From Aestuariivita sp. (GTDB lineage: Bacteria; Pseudomonadota; Alphaproteobacteria; Rhodobacterales; Rhodobacteraceae): a stretch of DNA of 64,000 bases. Positions 42,063 through 52,373 of the stretch are shown piece after piece (position 1 is the first letter of the stretch; each line of letters starts with the position of its first letter). The notes beneath the pieces are model-generated. The model saw nothing but the letters and a program-made list of their open reading frames with translations. It was not told the DNA's origin and ran no database searches. Made by a program: the position numbers and the translations under genes. The stretch covers positions 82,993-146,992 of the forward strand of contig NZ_JAAWWD010000034.1 of the NCBI RefSeq assembly GCF_021404545.1. Reading direction: 5' to 3'.

Positions 42063-43181
42063 ATGAAACTCAGCATTGAACGCGGCGCGCTTCTCAAGGC
42101 GGTGTCCCAGGCACAATCGGTGGTCGAACGCCGCAATACGATCCCGATCCTTGCCAATGTGCTGATCGAGGCCGAGGGCGATACGGTTCAGTTCCGCGCA
42201 ACCGATCTGGATATCGAGGTTGTCGACAAAGCACCTGCTCAGGTTGAACGTGCGGGCGCGACGACGGTGGCTGCCACAACCTTGCACGAAATCGTGCGCA
42301 AGCTGCCCGACGGGGCGCTTGTGACATTGACCGCTGATACCGCGGCTGGCCGGTTGACGGTAGATGCGGGCCGCTCGAATTTCTCATTGGCGACGCTACC
42401 GAAAGAGGATTTTCCGGTCATGGCGTCCTCGGAATATCAATCGAATTTCTCTGCCCCCGCGCCAATGCTTCGACGTTTGTTCGACAAATCGAAATTCGCG
42501 ATATCCACGGAAGAGACGCGGTATTACCTCAATGGTGTCTACATGCATGTTTCGGATGCCGAGGGTGGCAAAGTGTTGCGCTGCGTGGCGACCGACGGGC
42601 ACCGTCTGGCCCGGATAGACGCCGATCTGCCCGAGGGCGCCGCGGATATGCCTGGCGTGATTGTGCCGCGCAAGACGGTAGGTGAAATGCGCAAACTGCT
42701 CGACGATGACGAGATGAAGATCGCGGTGTCGGTGTCGGAAACCAAGGTGCGTTTTGCGACACCCGAGATCACCCTGACCTCCAAGGTAATCGACGGCACC
42801 TTCCCTGATTACACGCGCGTTATCCCGCAGAACAACACCCGCCGCCTGGAAGTGGATGCCGCCGAATTCGCGCAGGCCGTGGACCGGGTGGCCACCGTGA
42901 GCTCGGAACGTTCGCGCGCGGTCAAGCTGCAACTGGGCGAGGACCGGCTGATCCTGTCGGTGAACGCCCCCGACAGCGGGGCCGCCGAGGAAGAATTGGC
43001 GGTGGCCTATGGCGACGAGGCGCTCGATATCGGGTTCAACGCGAAATACCTTCTGGAGATCGCAAGCCAGGTTGACCGGGAAAACGCGGTCTTCATGTTC
43101 AACTCGGCCGGCGATCCCACCCTGATGCGCGAAGGCAATGATACAAGTGCGGTCTATGTCGTCATGCCAATGCGCGTGTAA
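42063..43181 (+). CDS. dnaN: DNA polymerase III beta sliding clamp
   Basis: The 372-residue protein begins MKLSIERGALLKAVSQAQSVVERRNTIPILANVLIEA and ends YVVMPMRV, the standard DnaN termini, with three clamp-type repeats of about 120 residues. It encircles DNA and tethers polymerase III and other enzymes. The ATG at 42063 follows GGGGA. The order dnaN-recF is conserved. The absence of dnaA directly upstream is notable. Confidence 0.98.
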   Translation: MKLSIERGALLKAVSQAQSVVERRNTIPILANVLIEAEGDTVQFRATDLDIEVVDKAPAQVERAGATTVAATTLHEIVRKLPDGALVTLTADTAAGRLTVDAGRSNFSLATLPKEDFPVMASSEYQSNFSAPAPMLRRLFDKSKFAISTEETRYYLNGVYMHVSDAEGGKVLRCVATDGHRLARIDADLPEGAADMPGVIVPRKTVGEMRKLLDDDEMKIAVSVSETKVRFATPEITLTSKVIDGTFPDYTRVIPQNNTRRLEVDAAEFAQAVDRVATVSSERSRAVKLQLGEDRLILSVNAPDSGAAEEELAVAYGDEALDIGFNAKYLLEIASQVDRENAVFMFNSAGDPTLMREGNDTSAVYVVMPMRV

Positions 43182-43202
43182 CGCCTGTCGGAGCCTCCGG
43201 CG

Positions 43203-43230
43203 GGGAATATTTGAGGGCCAGAAGAAGCAG
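43203..43230 (+). repeat. Dispersed intergenic element, copy 1 (before recF)
   Basis: GGGAATATTTGAGGGCCAG followed by AAGAAGCAG ends 11 bases before the recF GTG. A near-identical copy lies at 47936-47962 before another start codon. Its purine-rich end may also serve as the ribosome binding region. Confidence 0.6.
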
Positions 43231-43241
43231 AGGGTGGCGCT

Positions 43242-44348
43242 GTGTTGGCATTGACCGCGCTAACCCTGTCGCATTTTCGATCTCACAAGCTGGCGCGCCT
43301 TGTCGTGGACGGGAGGCCCGTGGCGATCCATGGGCCAAATGGCGCGGGCAAGACCAATGTTCTGGAAGCGGTGTCGCTGCTTTCGCCCGGGCGGGGCCTG
43401 CGCCGGGCCAGCGCGGAAGAGATGGCCCGCAAACCCGAGGCGCTTGGGTGGAAGCTGCGGGGTGAAGTGACGTCGCTGGGCCATGCGCATGAGGTGGAGA
43501 CCTGGTCCGAAGCGGGCGCGGCCCGGCAGGTGCGCATCGACGGCAAGGCGGCCTCTCAGCTGGCGCTGGGCCGGATCATGCGCATCTTGTGGCTGATCCC
43601 GGCGATGGACCGGCTCTGGATCGAAGGGGCAGAGGGGCGTCGGCGGTTTCTGGATCGGATGACGCTGAGCTTTTTTCCGGATCATGCGGATGCCACGCTG
43701 AGCTATGAAAAGGCGATGCGGGAGCGGAACCGTCTGTTGAAGGACCAGATGCGGGATGCCCATTGGTATGCCGCATTGGAGCGGCAAATGGCACAAGCGG
43801 GCCATCGCATTCACATCGCGCGCTGTGCGGCGCTGGAGCAACTGGCCCAGGCGCAGGCGAGTGCACAAACCGCCTTTCCCACCGCTGATCTTGAGCTGAT
43901 CCAAAGCGACGGAGAAATGCCCGCAAGCCAGGAGGAGTTGCGCGGCGCGCTGGCCGAAACGCGGTTGCGCGACATTGCGGCGGGGCGCACCCTTGTGGGG
44001 CCGCATCGCACGGATCTTTTTGGCGTTTACGCCGCCAAGGGTGTGCCCGCACGCGAGTGTTCGACCGGAGAACAGAAGGCGTTGCTGGTCTCGCTGATCC
44101 TGGCAAATGGCCGGGCCTTGGCGGCACAGCTGGGTGCGCCGCCCATTCTGCTTTTGGATGAGGTCGCGGCCCATCTGGACGCGGATCGCCGCGCGGCCCT
44201 TTATGATGAGATTTGCGCGCTGGGCGCGCAGGCCTGGATGAGCGGCACGGGTCCTGAACTCTTTGCCGAGTTGGGGGATCGGGCCCAATATATCCATGTC
44301 ACCGAGCATGATGGGACATCCTCGGTTCAGATGGAGGATGGCTCATGA
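43242..44348 (+). CDS. recF: DNA replication and repair protein RecF
   Basis: The 368-residue SMC-like ATPase has Walker A GPNGAGKTN near residues 32-40, LSPGRGLRRA directly after, the signature segment ECSTGEQKALLVSLILANGR near 270, and Walker B ILLLDEVAAHLD near 300. It loads RecA at single-strand gaps with RecO and RecR. The start codon is GTG at 43242 with AGAGGGTGG upstream, 60 bases after dnaN. Its stop overlaps the next start as ATGA. Confidence 0.96.
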   Translation: MLALTALTLSHFRSHKLARLVVDGRPVAIHGPNGAGKTNVLEAVSLLSPGRGLRRASAEEMARKPEALGWKLRGEVTSLGHAHEVETWSEAGAARQVRIDGKAASQLALGRIMRILWLIPAMDRLWIEGAEGRRRFLDRMTLSFFPDHADATLSYEKAMRERNRLLKDQMRDAHWYAALERQMAQAGHRIHIARCAALEQLAQAQASAQTAFPTADLELIQSDGEMPASQEELRGALAETRLRDIAAGRTLVGPHRTDLFGVYAAKGVPARECSTGEQKALLVSLILANGRALAAQLGAPPILLLDEVAAHLDADRRAALYDEICALGAQAWMSGTGPELFAELGDRAQYIHVTEHDGTSSVQMEDGS

Positions 44349-44779
44349 CGCCGCAACGCATTACCCTTGTCACCCTTGGTGTTGCGGATCTGGACAGGTC
44401 CTGCGCATTCTATGGCGCCCTGGGCTGGACGCCCGCCATACGGACCGAGACGGTGGTATTTTATCAGTTGCAGGGCCAGGTTCTTGGCCTGTTCGGTCGC
44501 AAGGCGCTGGCGGAGGATCAACGGCGCCCAGAGGCGGAGCTGGGAACCGGGGCGATCACTCTTGCCCAGAACTATGCCACGCCCTCGCAGGTCGATGCTG
44601 CGTTCGATGCCGCGGTTGCGGCTGGGGCGACATCCCTCAAACGCCCAGAGGATGCATTCTGGGGCGGGTATTCCGGCTATTATGCAGATCCCGACGGGCA
44701 TGTCTGGGAGGTCGCGATGAACCCGCTCTGGACATTGACCGAAGATGGCGGCCTGACTTTACCGGCTGACCCCTCGTGA
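44345..44779 (+). CDS. VOC (glyoxalase/bleomycin-resistance-type) protein
   Basis: The 144-residue protein shows the vicinal-oxygen-chelate pattern: RITLVTLGVADLDRSCAFYGALGW at the start and YSGYYADPDGHVWEVAMNPLW near the C-terminus, with the last glutamate of HVWEV as a typical metal ligand. The substrate is unknown. It overlaps recF by four bases and the LysE gene by four, so all three are probably translated from one message. Confidence 0.88.
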   Translation: MTPQRITLVTLGVADLDRSCAFYGALGWTPAIRTETVVFYQLQGQVLGLFGRKALAEDQRRPEAELGTGAITLAQNYATPSQVDAAFDAAVAAGATSLKRPEDAFWGGYSGYYADPDGHVWEVAMNPLWTLTEDGGLTLPADPS

Positions 44780-45396
44780 CCCTCTCGCTCTGGGACATGG
44801 TGCTGTACTCGGGAGCGCTGCTGATCCTGTTCCTGACGCCCGGTCCGGTCTGGCTGGCGCTCATCGCGCGGTCGGTCTCGGGCGGGTTCAATGCCGCTTG
44901 GCCGCTGGCGCTGGGCGTGTCGGTGGGCGATGTGGTCTGGCCGGTCCTCGCCATCCTTGGCGTGGCCTGGATCGTGCAGGAGGTCGATGCGGCCCTGGCG
45001 ATCCTGCGCTGGGTTGCCTGTGCTGTGTTCGTCATCATGGGCGCGCTCTTGATCCGTAATGCCGATGCGGCGATCAGCAATGACAGCCGCCTGACGCGCC
45101 CGGGCATGTGGGCCGGATTTGCCGCCGGGATGGTGGCGATCCTGGGCAATCCCAAGGCGATCCTGTTTTACATGGGTGTGCTGCCGGGGTTCTTTGACCT
45201 CTCGAAGGTGACCACTGTCGATATCGCGTTGATCGTCGGTTTGTCGGTGATCGTGCCGCTGATCGGCAACCTGACATTTGCGTCTTTTGTCGGTCGGGCA
45301 CGGCAGCTTGTGCGCTCGCCCCATGCGCTGAGACGCATCAATCTGGGGGCCGGGTGGGCGCTGATAGTTGTTGGTCTGATCATCCCGGTCACATGA
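44776..45396 (+). CDS. LysE family translocator
   Basis: The 206-residue membrane protein has six hydrophobic segments and LysE/RhtB motifs: LILFLTPGPVWLALIARSVSGGFNAAWPLALGVSVGDVVWPVLAILGVAWI and FAAGMVAILGNPKAILFYMGVLPGFFDL. The family exports amino acids or derivatives. The start codon is GTG at 44776, overlapping the VOC stop. The segment LRRINLGAGWALIVVGLIIPVT closes the protein. Confidence 0.9.
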   Translation: MTLSLWDMVLYSGALLILFLTPGPVWLALIARSVSGGFNAAWPLALGVSVGDVVWPVLAILGVAWIVQEVDAALAILRWVACAVFVIMGALLIRNADAAISNDSRLTRPGMWAGFAAGMVAILGNPKAILFYMGVLPGFFDLSKVTTVDIALIVGLSVIVPLIGNLTFASFVGRARQLVRSPHALRRINLGAGWALIVVGLIIPVT

Positions 45397-45403
45397 CACA
45401 AAA

Positions 45404-45435
45404 TCTGGGGGGAACGCGTGACATCCCCCCCCAGA
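45404..45435. repeat. Hairpin with G/C runs before gyrB
   Basis: TCTGGGGGG and CCCCCCAGA pair around a 14-base loop, 8 bases after the lysE stop. The eight-C run lies in the spacer of the predicted gyrB promoter. It may end the upstream transcript or make the promoter sensitive to DNA topology. Confidence 0.45.
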
Positions 45436-45446
45436 AATCGTATAAA
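45418..45446 (+). promoter_or_regulatory. Housekeeping promoter of gyrB
   Basis: GTGACA (45418-45423), a 17-base spacer and TATAAA (45441-45446) match the sigma-70 consensus at five of six positions each, 29 bases before the gyrB ATG. The spacer contains eight consecutive C's. Confidence 0.6.
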
Positions 45447-45462
45447 ACAGGCAAAAGAATAA

Positions 45463-47892
<2,430 letters not shown>

Positions 47893-47901
47893 TCCGCCGC
47901 A

Positions 47902-47962
47902 AGCTGGGGGCTCTGCCCCCGGCTTCGCCTCCCCCGGGAATATTTAAAGCCAGAAGAAGCAG
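47902..47962 (+). repeat. Hairpin plus dispersed intergenic element, copy 2
   Basis: AGCTGGGGGC and GCCCCCGGCT form a 10-bp stem with a TCT loop at 47902-47924. GGGAATATTTAAAGCCAG followed by AAGAAGCAG lies at 47936-47962, ending 7 bases before the DMT transporter ATG. The second part matches the element before recF. Confidence 0.6.
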
Positions 47963-47969
47963 GGGTGCC

Positions 47970-48851
47970 ATGACGGGTGGTGGATCTGATCGGCGGTCCA
48001 ATCTGATCGGCAGCCTGTGGATGGTCTGCGCGATGGCAGGTTTTGCGGTCGAGGACACGTTTATCAAGGCAGCCTCGGTACATCTGCCGGTGGGGCAGGT
48101 TCTGATCCTCTTTGGTCTGGGCGGCATGGCGGTGTTCGCTGTGCTGGCCTGGTGGCAAAAAGGACCGCTTCTGAGCCGCGATGCGCTGTCGCGTCCGATG
48201 CGCGTCCGCGTGTTCTTTGAGCTGATCGGACGGCTTTTCTATACCCTTGCGTTGGCGCTGACACCGCTATCGTCGGCCACCGCGATCTTGCAGGCGACAC
48301 CCATCGTGGTCGTTCTGGGGGCTGTGGTGGTTTTTGGCGAGCGGGTTGGGTGGCGGCGATGGCTGGCGATCGGTTTGGGGTTGATCGGCGTGCTGATCAT
48401 CCTGCGTCCAGGGACGGAGGGGTTTTCGGCGCTCTCGCTCCTGGCTGTCGCTGGAATGCTTGGATTTGCCGGGCGCGATCTGGCCAGCCGGGCCGCTCCT
48501 GTTTCGGTGAGCACCGCGGTTCTGGGCTTTTGGGGGTTTGCGACGATCTTCGCGGCGGGGGTGTTTTTCTCGCTTTGGGATCGGCAGGCATTTGCCTGGC
48601 TGGATACCGCGACCTCTCTGTACATGGCGGGCGCAGTCGTCATGGGCGCTTTGGCCTATGCCTCGCTTATGCGCGCGATGCGGACAGGTGAGGTGTCCTT
48701 TGTCACACCTTTCAGGTACACGCGGCTGCTGTTCGGCGTGGGGCTGGGTGTTTTGCTGTTTGGCGAGAGGCTGGATCCGGTGATGATCCTAGGCTGCGCC
48801 ATAGTCGTGGTCTCGGGCCTATTCATCCTATGGCGGGGCAAACGGGTGTAG
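47970..48851 (+). CDS. DMT (EamA) family transporter
   Basis: The 293-residue protein has ten hydrophobic segments arranged as two EamA repeats; the first covers FYTLALALTPLSSATAILQATPIVVVLGAVVVFGERVGWRRW and the second FVTPFRYTRLLFGVGLGVLLFGERLDPVMILGCAIVVVSG. EamA proteins transport metabolites, often amino acids or nucleotide-sugar-like compounds; the substrate is unknown. I chose the ATG at 47970, where the protein starts MTGGGSDRRSN; the longer in-frame start runs through the intergenic repeat. Confidence 0.9.
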   Translation: MTGGGSDRRSNLIGSLWMVCAMAGFAVEDTFIKAASVHLPVGQVLILFGLGGMAVFAVLAWWQKGPLLSRDALSRPMRVRVFFELIGRLFYTLALALTPLSSATAILQATPIVVVLGAVVVFGERVGWRRWLAIGLGLIGVLIILRPGTEGFSALSLLAVAGMLGFAGRDLASRAAPVSVSTAVLGFWGFATIFAAGVFFSLWDRQAFAWLDTATSLYMAGAVVMGALAYASLMRAMRTGEVSFVTPFRYTRLLFGVGLGVLLFGERLDPVMILGCAIVVVSGLFILWRGKRV

Positions 48852-48908
48852 TGCGGCCTGACCTCTTGGCCCCGGTCAGCGCAGGCTGACTAGAGCCGAT
48901 GTGCCGCC

Positions 48909-49544
48909 CTACTTCCAGGCAAAGGCGGGCTGTTCGAAATGTGCGGCGCGAGTGATCTCTCCCCGGATGGCCAACTGGCGAAATTGATAAAGGATCGCCG
49001 CTGTCGGCGCATAGATATGATGGCCCAAGCTCGGGAAATACGCTGACAGCACCGGATGATCGCCGACATCATTCTCGGTCAGCCGGGGGATGTCGGGGCT
49101 GCTCAGCTCGGAAAAGGTCAAATGATGGACCGAGGCAACTTCGCCAGGGTCCGGGCGCATATGCGACAGATCATCGACCCACATTACCAAGGGGGCGATG
49201 CGAAAGCCTGAGCGGGTTGGGAAATCGTCCAATGCGCCCAGTACATCTTTCTCGGCCACGCGCAGCCCCAGCTCTTCGTCCAACTCGCGAAGGGCGGCCT
49301 GCACATCGGTTTCCCCGGCATCCAGCCGCCCGCCGGGCAGGGCGTATTGCCCACCATGGCGGTTCAGCATCTCGGGGCGCATCGTCACGAGAACGCTGGC
49401 CTCTGTGCTCTGAGCGCATGGTGCGATCACAACCGCCACGGCGGCCTTGCGCAGATCCTCCCGATTGGTGGTCTGCCGGTCAAACCCGGAGAGCTGTGAC
49501 GCGATATGCGTTCGCAACTGAGGTGAAAATCGGAGTTCTGTCAT
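48909..49544 (-). CDS. NUDIX hydrolase, CoA-pyrophosphatase-like
   Basis: The 211-residue protein has a complete NUDIX box: G-x5-E-x7-REL-x-EE-x-GL seen in GGRLDAGETDVQAALRELDEELGL near residues 83-106. The preceding RPEMLNRHGGQYALPGG resembles the CoA-diphosphatase subgroup. It hydrolyses a nucleoside diphosphate derivative using magnesium. I chose the ATG at 49544, where the family N-terminus begins; its ribosome binding site is weak. It is alone on the minus strand between plus-strand genes. Confidence 0.9.
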   Translation of the reverse strand: MTELRFSPQLRTHIASQLSGFDRQTTNREDLRKAAVAVVIAPCAQSTEASVLVTMRPEMLNRHGGQYALPGGRLDAGETDVQAALRELDEELGLRVAEKDVLGALDDFPTRSGFRIAPLVMWVDDLSHMRPDPGEVASVHHLTFSELSSPDIPRLTENDVGDHPVLSAYFPSLGHHIYAPTAAILYQFRQLAIRGEITRAAHFEQPAFAWK

Positions 49545-49653
49545 CCATCCTGTGTCCGGGCCGGAATAGCCCTCTGTGACAGTGCATCGCAAACTTCGGC
49601 TGTCGGGGCCACCCAATTCCGCTATCTAGTGGGAAACAGGGAGGATCAGAGCC

Positions 49654-50481
49654 ATGACCATCACACTTGATTTCAGTGACAAAACCGTTGTCGTGATTGG
49701 CGGCACCAGCGGTATCAACCGGGGCATCGCGGAGCGTTTTGCGCGGGCGGGGGCCCGCGTTGCCGTTGCCAGCAGATCGCAGGACAAGGTCGATGACACC
49801 GTCGCGGCCCTGACCGCCGCAGGCGCGGAAAAGGCGATGGGTCTGGCCTTTGATGTGCGCGATCCCGAAGCGGTTGCCGCAGGGTTGGCCGCGATTCAGG
49901 CGGCATTTGGGGCGTTCGATGTCCTGATCTCAGGGGCTGCCGGGAACTTTCCGGCCCTGGCAGCGGATATGTCGGTGAATGCCTTCAAGACCGTGATCGA
50001 CATCGACCTGATGGGAACGATCCATGTGATGAAGGCCGCCTACCCATTCCTGCGCCGACCCGGCGCCAGTGTCATCAACATCTCCGCTCCGCAGGCCTTT
50101 TTGCCCTATGAAGGGCAGGCCCATGTCTGCGCTGCAAAGGCAGGTGTGGATATGATTACCCGAACATTGTCGCTGGAATGGTCGCCCGAAGGCATCCGCA
50201 TCAACTCGGTTGTTCCAGGCTATATCGCCGATACCGAAGGGGCGCGGCGCCTGGCACCCACTGAAAAGGCCTTGGAGATGGTGCGGCGCAATATCCCTCA
50301 GGGCCGGTTGGGCAATACTCAGGATGTTGCCAATGCCTGCCTTTTTCTGGGCTCTGAACTGGCGAGTTACGTGTCAGGGCAGGTGATCTCGGTCGACGGC
50401 GCGCTGTATCAGCGGGGATCGGGGCAGTTGGGCCAGATGATCGGCCAGATGCTGCGCAATCCACCGAGGACCGATACATGA
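49654..50481 (+). CDS. SDR family oxidoreductase, 2,4-dienoyl-CoA-reductase-like
   Basis: The 275-residue protein has the Rossmann motif VVIGGTSGINRGIAERFA near residue 13-30 and the C-terminal GRLGNTQDVANACLFLGSELASYVSGQVISVDGA typical of SDRs. The NNAG position reads ISGAAGNFPALA. The catalytic YxxxK is not canonical: the segment is HVCAAKAG, so the lysine is present but the tyrosine four residues before it is valine. A missing tyrosine there, and the GNF after AA, recall 2,4-dienoyl-CoA reductases. A role in unsaturated fatty-acid oxidation is therefore possible. Its stop overlaps the start of the broken SDR downstream. Confidence 0.85.
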   Translation: MTITLDFSDKTVVVIGGTSGINRGIAERFARAGARVAVASRSQDKVDDTVAALTAAGAEKAMGLAFDVRDPEAVAAGLAAIQAAFGAFDVLISGAAGNFPALAADMSVNAFKTVIDIDLMGTIHVMKAAYPFLRRPGASVINISAPQAFLPYEGQAHVCAAKAGVDMITRTLSLEWSPEGIRINSVVPGYIADTEGARRLAPTEKALEMVRRNIPQGRLGNTQDVANACLFLGSELASYVSGQVISVDGALYQRGSGQLGQMIGQMLRNPPRTDT

Positions 50482-51058
50482 GCACGGCATTGATCGTCGG
50501 GGCCGGCATTGGGCTGTCGGCCTCTGTCGCGCGCAAACTGGCAGCGCGGGGCCATGATCTGGTGCTGGCGACGCGCGATACCTCGGATCTGGGCGATTTG
50601 ACGGATGAGACAGGCGCGGTTCTGGTTAATTGCGATGCGCGCGCCCGTCAGGATATGGAGCCCAAGGCGTCGAGGCCGCCCTTCTGGTGTCCGCCTATGG
50701 CGCGTTCCTGATGGCCCAGCATGCGGCGCAGCGGATGCTGCCCGTGGGGGCAGGCGCGATGCTCTTTACCGGTGCATCGGCGGGGGTGAAGGGATTTACG
50801 AAGTCCTCGGTTTTTGCGATGGGCAAGTTCGCGCTGCGTGGCCTGTGCCAGTCATTGGCGGGCGAGTTGCATCCGCAGGGCATTCATATCGGGCATTTCG
50901 TGATCGACGGCGGTATCGCCAGCACGCCAATGGAAAATGCGCAAAGTGCCCGTCTGGATCCCGATGCGATTGCCGATAGCTACATACATTTTCTGGATCA
51001 GCATCGCTCTGCATGGGCCTGGGAGATCGAATTGCGCCCATGGGTCGAAAGCTTCTGA
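50478..51058 (+). pseudogene. SDR family oxidoreductase, broken by internal deletion
   Basis: The first frame (50478 to about 50645) encodes MSTALIVGAGIGLSASVARKLAARGHDLVLATRD and so on to VLVNCDAR, an SDR Rossmann half. After a shift the other frame continues GVEAALLVSAYGAFLMAQHAAQRMLPVGAGAMLFTGASAGVKGF and ends WAWEIELRPWVESF at 51058, an SDR C-terminal half. The stretch that should hold the rest of the cofactor fold and the NNAG-type motif, roughly 30-40 codons, is missing at the join near 50643-50668. The first frame stops at 50711. A sequencing artefact is less likely because residues are missing as well as the frame being changed. Confidence 0.8.
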
Positions 51059-51103
51059 ATCTGGCGCTATGCACCGGCGCCGATCCGGCCTAGCGTCGCG
51101 CTC

Positions 51104-52321
51104 ATGGGTCATGCCATTCACGATAGCGGATATTCCTGGGTCCGGTTGCTGATCACGCTGGCCATCGGCATGGTGGCCAATGTCGGGATGTGGGCGATTA
51201 TCGTGATCATGCCAGCGGTCGAGGCTGAGTTCGGCGCGACACGGGCAGCCGCCTCCATGCCATACACGCTGACCATGATCGGCTTTGGGCTGGGCAATGT
51301 TGTGCTTGGGAGGCTGGTGGATCGATTTGGCGTCACGCGCGCCTTGAACGGAGCCGCCATTGTCATCGCGGCGGGGTTTGTCCTGTCGACCTACGCGCCG
51401 TCCATGCTGACACTGTCGCTGACCCATCTCTTGCTGGGCCTTGGCACTGCGGTCGGGTTTGGCCCGCTTATTGCCGATATCTCTCATTGGTTTCTCAGGC
51501 GGCGCGGTATCGCTGTGGCGCTGGTGGCCAGCGGCAACTACCTATCGGGTGCGATCTGGCCCACCGTGCTGGCCGATATGTTGGCCGATAGCGGCTGGCG
51601 TCAGGTCTATCTGGCGCTGGCTGTGATCTGCGTCGTGGTGATTGTGCCATTGTCGTTCTTGCTGCGCCGTCGGGTGCCGGAGGCCGCGCATGGCCTGGCC
51701 GAGGCGGCCTCGGCCCTGCGCGCCCGGACCGTGGGGCTGAGCCCGCGGACACTGCAATATCTGCTGGGTCTGGCGGGCATTGGCTGTTGCGTGGCAATGG
51801 CGATGCCGCAGGTGCATATCGTGGCCTATTGCGTTGGTCTGGGATATGGGCCCGCCGTGGGGGCCGAGATGCTCTCGCTCATGCTTCTGGGTGGCGTGGT
51901 CAGCCGGGTGATCTCCGGGCTTGTGGCGGATAAGCTGGGCGGGGTGATGACATTGCTTGTGGGCTCTGTTCTGCAATGCATTGCGCTTTTTCTGTTCCTG
52001 CCTTGGGATGGGTTGGTGCCGCTCTACGTGATCAGCCTGTTGTTCGGGCTGGCGCAAGGCGGGATCGTGCCCTCCTATGCGCTGGTGGTACGCGAATACA
52101 TGCCCGCGAAAGAGGCCGGTCAGCGCGTCGGGTTTGTGATGATGATGACCATCCTCGGCATGGCACTTGGCGGCTGGATGTCGGGCTGGATCTATGATGT
52201 TACCGGCAGTTATCAGATGGCGTTCATCAACGGTATCGCCTGGAACGGGCTGAATATCGCGATCATGATCTGGCTTTTGATGCGCGGGCAACCAAGGGAT
52301 GTCAGATCGGTGGCGGCGTAG
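51104..52321 (+). CDS. MFS transporter
   Basis: The 405-residue protein has 12 hydrophobic segments, the motif-A-like GRLVDRFGVTRAL after helix 2 and a long central loop near residue 190-215. The LLGLGTAVGFGPLIADISHWFLRRRGIAVALVASGNYLSGAIWP segment resembles the oxalate/formate-monocarboxylate branch of MFS. The substrate is unknown. The start lacks a clear ribosome binding site. The TAG stop lies inside the left arm of a 22-bp inverted repeat. Confidence 0.88.
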   Translation: MGHAIHDSGYSWVRLLITLAIGMVANVGMWAIIVIMPAVEAEFGATRAAASMPYTLTMIGFGLGNVVLGRLVDRFGVTRALNGAAIVIAAGFVLSTYAPSMLTLSLTHLLLGLGTAVGFGPLIADISHWFLRRRGIAVALVASGNYLSGAIWPTVLADMLADSGWRQVYLALAVICVVVIVPLSFLLRRRVPEAAHGLAEAASALRARTVGLSPRTLQYLLGLAGIGCCVAMAMPQVHIVAYCVGLGYGPAVGAEMLSLMLLGGVVSRVISGLVADKLGGVMTLLVGSVLQCIALFLFLPWDGLVPLYVISLLFGLAQGGIVPSYALVVREYMPAKEAGQRVGFVMMMTILGMALGGWMSGWIYDVTGSYQMAFINGIAWNGLNIAIMIWLLMRGQPRDVRSVAA

Positions 52322-52373
52322 GGCGGGACTTGTCCCGCCGGCACCAGGGGAGGCGGGACAAGTCCCGCCCTAC
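52318..52373. repeat. Perfect 22-bp inverted repeat spanning two convergent stop codons
   Basis: The arms 52318-52339 and 52352-52373 are exact reverse complements with a 12-base loop. Each arm contains the near-palindrome GGCGGGACTTGTCCCGCC or its complement. The left arm supplies the TAG of the MFS gene, and the right arm supplies the TAG of trhO on the other strand. It may be a bidirectional terminator or a mobile palindromic (REP-like) unit. Confidence 0.85.
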
